From positions 1 through 26,085 of the IMG/VR virus record IMGVR_UViG_3300049810_002189: a stretch of DNA of 26,085 bases, one strand, 5' to 3'. This DNA comes from a virus. The notes beneath the pieces are model-generated. The model was not told where the DNA came from, ran no database searches, and saw nothing but the letters and a program-made list of their open reading frames with translations. Below, piece after piece: positions 13,842 to 20,472 of the stretch. Position 1 is the first letter of the stretch. Every line of letters starts with the position of its first letter. Made by a program: the position numbers and the translations under genes.

Positions 13842-14864
13842 TTAGGCCGTTTTGAGTATCTGGATATCTTTGGGATTATTACAATGTTCATGTGGACAAA
13901 CTACTCCCTCAGGTGTTGGCAATTCGAACTCTGAATCAAATACATTGCCATATGTTTTAGCACCACACCAACTGCTAACAATATTACCACGCATGTCAAT
14001 ATTAAATCCTCTTTCACCGATATGACACATCATGCCTTGGAACTTGTTAAGGCCTTGATCCATAATTTGATCTGCATTGTAGTAATTTGTTTCTTCAGGT
14101 GTTTGATATGTAAATAAAAATCTACTTGGATGTGGCTCTGGTGGTGGCGGAGTATTTGGATCTGGTGGAGGCGGTGGCGGAGAGTCTGGGTTTTCTTTCC
14201 ATGTGGGTAAATTTAATATACGCCAGTCATTGCCGTCATAGTCATAAAATGTATCTTGTTTAGCACCAGGACCTAACAGTTTTTTATACATAGTTTTGAT
14301 TGCAATATTCACACCCCAATAGTCTTGTACTGTACTATGGTTATATACTGTTCTAAGACGCTCTGCTAACAGTTCTAGTCTTGGTAAGTAATCTTTTACA
14401 CCTGCTAGTTGATAACTTGTATATACAGAGTCTTTTATTTCTTCTGCAATTTCTATAAGAGAATCTTCGTCCATGGATTGTGGGTGGTAACTGATTACTA
14501 AATCGTCAATTAAATGTTTTGCTTTGCTCCACCAATTAACTGTTCTGCTACCATTAGTAAAAATTATATTATGTCCGTTGTATTCTCTTACTTTTTCTAA
14601 TATTTCTATAAAGCCTGGTATTACTGTAACTTCACCACCAATAAATTCAAAGTTTACTACTTTATCTTGCTGTTGGTAATGTTGACAAATTTTTTCTATT
14701 ATGTGAACATATTTGTTTGTGTCGTGCCAACCTAAACTGCCATCATGTAATTGTGTAGGACAGTATTCGCATTCAAAGTTACAACTATTGCCCATACTCC
14801 ATTGTATAGTAATATCTTTCGACAGTACTTCTGGTCTAGGTCCATGTACTTTAGTTGGATACAT
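13842..14864 (-). CDS. Radical SAM protein with SPASM-like Cys cluster
   Basis: A 340-residue protein. CNFECEYC (28-35) is the CX3CX2C 4Fe-4S motif that binds SAM, with GGE at 76-78 and IFTNGS at 101-106, both typical of radical SAM barrels. The C-terminal part has C280, C300, C323 and C328 (CHIGERGF, SSWCGAKTYGN, VVCPHEHC), a SPASM/twitch-like auxiliary cluster site. Between them, residues 228-245 are an odd proline-rich run (PPPPPP, then PPPPEP). SPASM proteins often modify peptides; others act on sugars or nucleotides. It overlaps the GNAT gene by 14 bases and has AAGGAA before its ATG. Substrate unknown. Confidence 0.88.
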   Translation of the reverse strand: MYPTKVHGPRPEVLSKDITIQWSMGNSCNFECEYCPTQLHDGSLGWHDTNKYVHIIEKICQHYQQQDKVVNFEFIGGEVTVIPGFIEILEKVREYNGHNIIFTNGSRTVNWWSKAKHLIDDLVISYHPQSMDEDSLIEIAEEIKDSVYTSYQLAGVKDYLPRLELLAERLRTVYNHSTVQDYWGVNIAIKTMYKKLLGPGAKQDTFYDYDGNDWRILNLPTWKENPDSPPPPPPDPNTPPPPEPHPSRFLFTYQTPEETNYYNADQIMDQGLNKFQGMMCHIGERGFNIDMRGNIVSSWCGAKTYGNVFDSEFELPTPEGVVCPHEHCNNPKDIQILKTA

Positions 14865-15327
14865 TTAGTTCCTTGGTTACATATATGTTAGGTCCAAATT
14901 CCATACCTTCATCAAAATAATTACCTATAGTTTCAAAACCAAATTTAGTATATGCCGGTAAGGCACTTTTACGAGGTATGCTCCATATCATATTGCAACC
15001 TTCTTTGATTGCTTGTTTTTCTGTAGCATTAAATAGTAATTGAGCAACACCCTTTTTTCTAACATCAGGATCAACCCAAATTCCTCTGCTTCTATAAATA
15101 TTGTCTTTTGTTCTGTGGCCGCTGTTTACACCAACAATTCTGCCATTTGTAATTACACCAAAAAATGATGGGTCGTAATTAAATATATCCATATCAAATT
15201 CTAGTGGATTACCGTCATAAGGCCAAGTCATTGCACTATGAGTTTCTATTGGACTTACTCTATTTTGCCATAAATGTTTTTGCCATACATGACAAATAGT
15301 TTCAAATGTAATATTGGTTGTTTCCAC
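14851..15327 (-). CDS. GNAT-family N-acetyltransferase
   Basis: A 158-residue protein with the acetyl-CoA site: SRGIWVDPDVRKKGVAQLLF (motif A; the usual R/Q-x-x-G-x-G/A is RKKGVA) and, further on, ALPAYTKFGFETIGNYFDEG (motif B). It would transfer an acetyl group from acetyl-CoA to an amine of unknown origin. The start is GTG at 15327: GTG sits exactly five bases after an ATAAATA late box, the same spacing as seven ATG starts here. It is followed, with a 14-base overlap, by the radical SAM gene. Confidence 0.85.
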   Translation of the reverse strand: METTNITFETICHVWQKHLWQNRVSPIETHSAMTWPYDGNPLEFDMDIFNYDPSFFGVITNGRIVGVNSGHRTKDNIYRSRGIWVDPDVRKKGVAQLLFNATEKQAIKEGCNMIWSIPRKSALPAYTKFGFETIGNYFDEGMEFGPNIYVTKELNVSN

Positions 15328-15332
15328 AGTAG

Positions 15333-15339
15333 TATTTAT
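15333..15339 (-). promoter_or_regulatory. T4-type late promoter box before a GTG start, predicted leaderless
   Basis: ATAAATA on the minus strand is followed by CTACT and GTG at 15327. It lies just after the terminator at 15351-15381, so a transcription unit ends and the next begins within about 50 bases. Confidence 0.7.
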
Positions 15340-15350
15340 TTTGTACAGTC

Positions 15351-15381
15351 AAAAAAATAGGCTGTTCCCAGCCTACTTTTT
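15351..15381 (-). terminator. Rho-independent terminator after the subtilase gene
   Basis: On the minus strand TAGGCTG, loop GGAA (GNRA type), CAGCCTA is followed by seven T. This is the strongest terminator hairpin noticed in the window. It lies 14 bases downstream of the subtilase stop and closes the PAAR/PP-loop/subtilase operon. Confidence 0.85.
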
Positions 15382-15394
15382 AGTAAGTAAAAGT

Positions 15395-17116
15395 TTATTT
15401 TAAACTTTCAAAACCTTGTTTATCATTTCCTAACGAGTATTGTCCTGAACCATAAACAACTTCACTTAGTGTTCCACCGTCGTTAACAAAATATGTTTCA
15501 GAACCTAAGTTTCTTTCATCTTCTGAAACTTCACTGCCACCAAATAAACTTACTGAGAAGTGTCTGTTATATTTGGTATTATCGCTTTTAGTTGCTGTTA
15601 AAATAAAGTTATAAATTGTTGTATTACTCATTCCGCCTGTAACACTTGTATTTGCAGTAATGTTCCAACCTGCTGATGCATTACCACTTAAAGTCAATGC
15701 TGGTGGTAGTGCGGCAAAGTCTGAACTTGCAATATCTGTTACAGTATTAGCAACATTTAAACTAATATCAATGTCGCCTGCTCCTGATAGTAGGAAGTCT
15801 CCTAAGTTACCAGCGGCTGTGTTCCATACTGTTGCATAGTATTCGTTTTCTACAAACACAATATTATTTGGTGTTGAACTATATAATCCTGGATCTTGGA
15901 AAAGCAATCCGGTTAGTGATTGTTCAATAATTAATTCTTTTAGTGCATCTGCAGTTGCTTTACCACTGTCATATCTTTGAGATACCATTGCACCTATTCC
16001 TGCAACTATGGCACATGAAATACTTGTACCGTTACCGTTTGCCTTAAGATCATCTCCTGTAACACCTGTGTAGTTTCCTACTTCGACTCTATTACTAATA
16101 TCTGCATAGTTTACACCAACACCTGGAGCAAATACGTCAACTTCTTCACCACCATTTGTTTGTAGTCCTGAACCTTGTTCAACTACTGTTCCTGCATCAT
16201 TTGAAAATGCTGGTACGTTATCTGAACTGTCACTAGCACCTACTGTTAAAATATCATTGATACCTGCTGGTGAAAAATTATCAACATCTCCACCGTTGTT
16301 ACCTGCCGCGGCAACCATTAAGAAACCTTGTCTATTGTGCATCCATGATACATATCTGTCTAGTACTTGTGATTTTGAAAAACTCCATGCCATACATACT
16401 GTTGAAGCACCACGTCTGTTACCATCACTAGTATCATCTGCAAGTACATCGTGGAAAGCAATCGCTTTGAAGGAATTTAGTACATTTTCTAATTTTATTG
16501 CTCCACTGTCAACTGATGAGTCTGATATTTTTACAATACCTATTGAGGCGCCACCGGCTACACCGTATGTAGCACCATTGATCAAACTAGCCATCGCTGT
16601 TCCATGACCGTGTCTGTCTGTTGTATCGTAATCTGTTGCTACCTTTCCGCCTTCGATAAATTCTGCAAAACTGTTTGGACTTGCTGTTACTGAAAATACA
16701 GGTTCAAAAGATTTGCCTGAAAACTCTGGGTGTCCTGTATCTACACCACTATCCATTAAGTATACTGTACTACCAGCACCTGTGTACACAGGGTCATATG
16801 TTGTTCTTAGTGGTAAGTTTCTTGTTACTAATCTTTGTTTGTGCCATTCGCTAGTGTCTTCACTAATTAGCAATGTGGCATCTGCTTGGTCGGTTACATT
16901 CTCTGATGCAACGTAATTTGCTAAAGACGTAATATCGCCTATGCTTGATTCTTCTATATCAATCTTATACATTCCAACGACAGAATGATCAAAATTTGCA
17001 TCTATTGTAGCACCTGCTCCTGTTAATGCAGATTCTGTAGCACTTTTATTAAAGTTTGCCGAATCTCCGTCTATGTACTGATGTTCGAATGATACTATAT
17101 ATGATTTAACAGCCAT
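15395..17116 (-). CDS. Subtilisin-like serine protease (S8) with phage-type C-terminal domain
   Basis: A 573-residue protein. Residues 1-85 look like an I9-type inhibitor propeptide (SYIVSFEHQYI at the start, VGMYKIDI in the middle). The catalytic domain follows: Asp122 in VYLMDSGVDTGH, His171 in HGHGTAMASL, oxyanion Asn273 in AAAGNNGG and Ser365 in GNGTSISCA. All key residues are present. Residues about 425-530 form a beta-rich Ig-like domain, as found in virion proteins and fibres. There is no secretion signal, so attachment to the particle or cytoplasmic action is likely. AAGGGA precedes the ATG and overlaps the stop of the PP-loop gene. Host or virion protein substrate unknown. Confidence 0.93.
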   Translation of the reverse strand: MAVKSYIVSFEHQYIDGDSANFNKSATESALTGAGATIDANFDHSVVGMYKIDIEESSIGDITSLANYVASENVTDQADATLLISEDTSEWHKQRLVTRNLPLRTTYDPVYTGAGSTVYLMDSGVDTGHPEFSGKSFEPVFSVTASPNSFAEFIEGGKVATDYDTTDRHGHGTAMASLINGATYGVAGGASIGIVKISDSSVDSGAIKLENVLNSFKAIAFHDVLADDTSDGNRRGASTVCMAWSFSKSQVLDRYVSWMHNRQGFLMVAAAGNNGGDVDNFSPAGINDILTVGASDSSDNVPAFSNDAGTVVEQGSGLQTNGGEEVDVFAPGVGVNYADISNRVEVGNYTGVTGDDLKANGNGTSISCAIVAGIGAMVSQRYDSGKATADALKELIIEQSLTGLLFQDPGLYSSTPNNIVFVENEYYATVWNTAAGNLGDFLLSGAGDIDISLNVANTVTDIASSDFAALPPALTLSGNASAGWNITANTSVTGGMSNTTIYNFILTATKSDNTKYNRHFSVSLFGGSEVSEDERNLGSETYFVNDGGTLSEVVYGSGQYSLGNDKQGFESLK

Positions 17117-17120
17117 TTTA

Positions 17121-18212
17121 TTATCCCTTCAAAATATTAATTATTGGTAAATCCTTAAACATGTCCACATTACGTTTAAGTAATGGTTTCCTAAAATGCT
17201 TATCAAACACTTGCAGATAAGGATCGTTACCTATATATTTATCTGCATACCATATTTTCAGTGCCTCGAAACCTGTAAATTTGACAGACTTTTTTCCAAC
17301 ACATTTAAATATATTTTTATAAAGATATTCTTTGATATTGCATTCTTCTTCCTGCCACATTACACTGGTAGTACTATCTTGGAAGGTAGAACCTCTACTT
17401 ACATCTCGGCCATATAGTTTATTTAATTGTGTAAAATACTTTGTTGACAATTTATCTATATACACATGGCTTCTAAAAAAATTAAATATACTGCCGTCAT
17501 TACGCAAGTCTAGTGCGTGTCTATATGTTAAATATTTCGAGTGCAATCTATCTATGAACAAACCATTGTTATTGCCAATATCCATTGATACATTTGGTGC
17601 ACTAGATGTTTCTAAAATAGGCCCATCGATGTCTTCAAATACTTTTAATAAAGGTAAAAATTGCGGTGTAACACAATGATATTTTTGTGCTACTTCTAAA
17701 AATTTACCACTATCAAAAAAATCTATAATATCAAAATCTATTACAATAGTGTCATCAGGTATGTTTTTTATTTCGTAATCGTTAAAGGTTATTCCTTGAG
17801 ATCTATAACGTACACAATAGGGTTTAAACGCAATATGCTTACGTTTAAGCAACTCGTATTGTGTTGTGCTGTCAAGACCACCACTTACAAATATATTTGG
17901 TTTAATTGCTTCTAATTTATCTCTGTATACACTTTCAAATAATTCATCATAGTCTTTGTAATCAAAATCTTTTTCTATCATGGATATTATATACTCATGA
18001 TCAGTGTCATCGACTGCAAAATTATCAATATTTTTAGATGCAATTTTATTTTTTATATTTGATGCCAAACCAAAACCGCGTATGTCCTTTTTATATTCAG
18101 ATAAGCAGTCTATACTGTCTAGTTCAGATGTTTTAATTTTATGATAAGTGCGATTGTCAAACTCGCAACTGTTATTAAATAGTTTATCCAATGTTCGTTT
18201 TACTTGCGCCAC
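17121..18212 (-). CDS. PP-loop ATP pyrophosphatase (asparagine-synthase-like)
   Basis: A 363-residue protein with the PP-loop SGGLDS at 110-115 preceded by NIFV. This loop grips ATP in enzymes that adenylate carboxyl or amide groups, such as asparagine synthetase, QueC, TilS and lasso-peptide cyclases. The spacing from the loop to the later strand (YCVRYRSQGITFNDYEI) fits. There is no glutaminase domain, so ammonia or an amine would have to come from elsewhere. The start is uncertain: GTG at 18212, which overlaps the PAAR gene by 29 bases, or TTG at 18191, overlapping its stop. An ATAAATA at 17236-17242 inside its 3' end may be an extra promoter for the subtilase. Confidence 0.75.
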   Translation of the reverse strand: MAQVKRTLDKLFNNSCEFDNRTYHKIKTSELDSIDCLSEYKKDIRGFGLASNIKNKIASKNIDNFAVDDTDHEYIISMIEKDFDYKDYDELFESVYRDKLEAIKPNIFVSGGLDSTTQYELLKRKHIAFKPYCVRYRSQGITFNDYEIKNIPDDTIVIDFDIIDFFDSGKFLEVAQKYHCVTPQFLPLLKVFEDIDGPILETSSAPNVSMDIGNNNGLFIDRLHSKYLTYRHALDLRNDGSIFNFFRSHVYIDKLSTKYFTQLNKLYGRDVSRGSTFQDSTTSVMWQEEECNIKEYLYKNIFKCVGKKSVKFTGFEALKIWYADKYIGNDPYLQVFDKHFRKPLLKRNVDMFKDLPIINILKG

Positions 18213-18450
18213 CGGCTATACCGTGCATACAAGAGGCTTTATCGATACCTACTCTAGCGGCTGGTAGGCCTTCTATATTTACTTTACTTGAACCAGATGC
18301 TATCTTAGGATTGGAATGAGGTGAGTCGCCATGCCCTGCCACTGTGTCGCCTAATCTTGCTGGAGCAATACCTTCTATGTTGGTTTTTGAAGCACCTGAT
18401 GTGATAGGTCCTCCTGCAATTGATGTTCCTTTTAGTGCGGCTTTTGGCAT
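18184..18450 (-). CDS. PAAR-repeat spike-tip protein (T4 gp5.4-like)
   Basis: An 88-residue protein made of PAAR-type repeats: PARLGDTVAGHG, then ASGSSKVNIEGLPAARVGID, then CMHGIAGGASKTNIG. PAAR proteins form the sharp metal-stabilised tip of contractile tail spikes; the T4 version is gp5.4. The ATG at 18450 is used rather than one at 18468 because the latter overlaps the late promoter box. It is followed directly by the PP-loop gene, and the transcript continues to the subtilase. Confidence 0.88.
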   Translation of the reverse strand: MPKAALKGTSIAGGPITSGASKTNIEGIAPARLGDTVAGHGDSPHSNPKIASGSSKVNIEGLPAARVGIDKASCMHGIAGGASKTNIG

Positions 18451-18458
18451 AGTAATAT

Positions 18459-18465
18459 TATTTAT
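18459..18465 (-). promoter_or_regulatory. Late promoter box for the PAAR operon
   Basis: ATAAATA on the minus strand lies eight bases from the PAAR ATG (ATATTACT between). It is back-to-back with the plus-strand box at 18470-18476, so two late promoters diverge within about 18 bases. Confidence 0.6.
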
Positions 18466-18469
18466 CATA

Positions 18470-18476
18470 ATAAATA
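18470..18476 (+). promoter_or_regulatory. T4-type late promoter box on plus strand, predicted leaderless
   Basis: ATAAATA is followed by GTAGT and the ATG at 18482. It is the only predicted leaderless late promoter noted on the plus strand in this window. Confidence 0.7.
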
Positions 18477-18481
18477 GTAGT

Positions 18482-19063
18482 ATGAAACTAGATTGGACCC
18501 ATAATCAAGCAGAAGGTTTTATCTACTGCGAAATAGATAATATTACATACAAATCATATAATGGCGGCGATAATATCCTTAAAATTATTGACGGTAATGA
18601 AGTTAGTAACATGGGGAAATATGATCATGACGACCCATGGGAAGTTGAAAAACAATGGATTAGTGATAATTATTCAGACAGATTTGGCATATATGAACCT
18701 TTTATGGCCGGTCCACAACTAATGGAACAATGGCATAATGACCATCCAGAATATACCGAGGCGTTTCCTGCCTATGGTTTATTAGAAGGTAGATATTTAG
18801 ACCGCTTACAGAGAGATTCTCATGTGCAAGTGGGCAAGGATATGATTACTGTATTATATGATCCTGCTGAAAAACTTCACATTGAGTGGGACAAGCATGG
18901 TACTGATAAATTCTATCGTAGAGAATGGTGTGAAGAAAATAATAGTTTCTACAATGTTCAACCTTGTTGTGTTTTTCCTAATAATCCTGGAAGGACTGAA
19001 TTAAGCGACGAGGTAAAGACTTCTATGATTGAAGAAAATAAATTAGACTTGTCTATTATTTAA
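18482..19063 (+). CDS. Unknown phage protein, 193 residues
   Basis: Starting at the ATG five bases after a late box (MKLDWTHNQAEGF), the protein is rich in Asp, Glu, Trp and Tyr and has no membrane segment or signal. Landmarks include the Cys pair QPCCVFP near the C-terminus and the His/Trp-rich HIEWDKHGT. A longer reading from 18344 is rejected because it would cross the PAAR gene and both promoters. No family recognised. It ends tail-to-tail with the next gene, sharing TTAA at 19060-19063. Confidence 0.75.
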   Translation: MKLDWTHNQAEGFIYCEIDNITYKSYNGGDNILKIIDGNEVSNMGKYDHDDPWEVEKQWISDNYSDRFGIYEPFMAGPQLMEQWHNDHPEYTEAFPAYGLLEGRYLDRLQRDSHVQVGKDMITVLYDPAEKLHIEWDKHGTDKFYRREWCEENNSFYNVQPCCVFPNNPGRTELSDEVKTSMIEENKLDLSII

Positions 19064-19356
19064 GCCTTTGCTAAACTAATACCTGTCGTACCTTCAAGAT
19101 ACTGATCAGCAAGATCCTTTAGTGTATCCATAGTGCAAAATACTTTTTCATTTGAAATAGTAATTTCTTTAGAAGCATCAGCACTAAACAACCACGGCAT
19201 TAATCCTAATCCTTGTTGAGTAATTTGTACTGCCATAGGCTTTTCTATTGTGATACCATTTTCATCTTGACTGATAAAACGTGTAATGATTTCTGTATCG
19301 CTGGTTAATTTGATTGTGACAACGTCACCTTTTGTATGAGATTTATTTACTAACAT
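19060..19356 (-). CDS. Small phage protein with Sm-like beta-barrel pattern
   Basis: A 98-residue protein. GDVVTIKLTSDTEIITRFIS, then ENGITIEKPMAVQI resemble the strand pattern of Sm/Lsm-like barrels, and similar proteins occur in marine T4-like phages with no known function. No catalytic residues are visible. A ribosome binding site (AGAGGAA) and a TATAAATA box 19 bases before the ATG show a leadered late mRNA. RNA binding is only a guess. Confidence 0.7.
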   Translation of the reverse strand: MLVNKSHTKGDVVTIKLTSDTEIITRFISQDENGITIEKPMAVQITQQGLGLMPWLFSADASKEITISNEKVFCTMDTLKDLADQYLEGTTGISLAKA

Positions 19357-19375
19357 GTGTTCCTCTGTGTGTGAA

Positions 19376-19383
19376 TATTTATA
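19376..19383 (-). promoter_or_regulatory. T4-type late promoter box with leader
   Basis: TATAAATA directly abuts the TAA stop of nrdB (19384-19386) and lies 19 bases before the ATG at 19356. The spacer contains AGAGGAA. Confidence 0.7.
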
Positions 19384-20472
19384 TTATAATGAAAAGCCGC
19401 TAAAGGATTCTTTGTCGACATCTTGTTTTGTACCACCAATTACATAACTGCTTATTTCAGTTTCTTGTGGTGCTACTTGGACTTCGCCACCTGTAATCCA
19501 TGCTTGAGTCCAAGGTAACGGATTAGTGCCTGTGTTAAATATTTTTTCTTGTCCTACGGCATGCATTCTTTTACCTGCAATGTATTCTACATATTGTTTT
19601 AATAGTTCTGCATTTAATCCAATGATACTACCATCTTTAAACAAATAGTCCGCCCAATTCTTTTCTTGCTCTACAGCATCTAAAAATAGTTGTGTACATT
19701 CATCATATGTTTCATTGCGTATTTTTTCAAAGTCTTTGTCTTCGCGTGGTAAAAGTTTTAGCATTTGTTGTGTACTTGCTAAGTGAACGTTTTCATCTCT
19801 AGCAATTAGTTTGATAATTTTTGCATTACCTTCCATTTTCTTAAGTTCTGCAAAGGCCCAACTACATGCAAAACTAACATAAAAACGTACACCTTCTAAA
19901 ATGTTTACACTCATTAGGCACATCCAAATACGTTTTTTGTGTTCGTACTCGCTGTATTTAGAACTGCCGTTTTCTCTAAGTCTGTTATATTCAATTAATG
20001 AATCGTAGTATTGTGTTATACTGTCTGAACAATCAATAATTTCTTTAATGCTCATCATTTCATCAAACACTTTACTAGGATCTGGGTACACATTTCTAAT
20101 AATATGTGTATAACTTTTACTGTGAATAGTTTCTGAAAATGCCCATGTTTCGATCCATGTTTCTAATTCAGGTAAACTCACAATTGGTAGTAATGCCAAG
20201 TTAGGTGATCGTCCTTGTACACTATCTAACAGTATTTGTCTTTTTAAATTACTAGTAAAGATATGTTGTTCAAAGTCTGTTAAGTCTTTAAAATCCTTGC
20301 TGTCTTTGGTAATATCAACTTCTTCTGGACGCCAAAAGAAACCTAATTGTTTTTCTGTAAGTTTATCAAACTGTCTATATTTTAAAACATCAAATCGCTG
20401 AATGCCCATGTCTTCTGATAGAAACATTTTACTTTTGTCAGTATATTTTGATTTAGTATTAAGTACGCTCAT
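19384..20472 (-). CDS. nrdB: Ribonucleotide reductase class Ia, beta subunit
   Basis: A 362-residue protein. Iron ligands D83 (LLDS), E114 and H117 (FSETIH), E193 (ILEGVRFY), E227 and H230 (ARDENVH) are all present, as is the radical tyrosine Y121 in SKSYTHIIRN. The C-terminal tail ends GFSL, the part that docks on the alpha subunit. It makes the tyrosyl radical used by NrdA to convert ribonucleotides to deoxyribonucleotides in the cytoplasm. Its ATG overlaps the nrdA stop by one base (TAATG), so the two are translated together. Confidence 0.97.
   Translation of the reverse strand: MSVLNTKSKYTDKSKMFLSEDMGIQRFDVLKYRQFDKLTEKQLGFFWRPEEVDITKDSKDFKDLTDFEQHIFTSNLKRQILLDSVQGRSPNLALLPIVSLPELETWIETWAFSETIHSKSYTHIIRNVYPDPSKVFDEMMSIKEIIDCSDSITQYYDSLIEYNRLRENGSSKYSEYEHKKRIWMCLMSVNILEGVRFYVSFACSWAFAELKKMEGNAKIIKLIARDENVHLASTQQMLKLLPREDKDFEKIRNETYDECTQLFLDAVEQEKNWADYLFKDGSIIGLNAELLKQYVEYIAGKRMHAVGQEKIFNTGTNPLPWTQAWITGGEVQVAPQETEISSYVIGGTKQDVDKESFSGFSL

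Noticed and set aside
14100-14220. Frameshift or assembly error in the GGT/GGA-rich stretch encoding the proline run
   Set aside because: The frame remains open and conserved Cys motifs are found on both sides, so the reading is consistent.
16257-16607. Plus-strand frame opposite the subtilase
   Set aside because: It is antisense to a gene with a complete catalytic triad and lacks any start signal.
17236-17242. ATAAATA inside the PP-loop gene as a definite promoter
   Set aside because: Same reason; it is about 120 bases from the subtilase start and unsupported by spacing.
18344-18481. Upstream extension of the plus-strand gene at 18482
   Set aside because: It would run antisense through the PAAR gene and across both late boxes; ATG 18482 is five bases after a late box.
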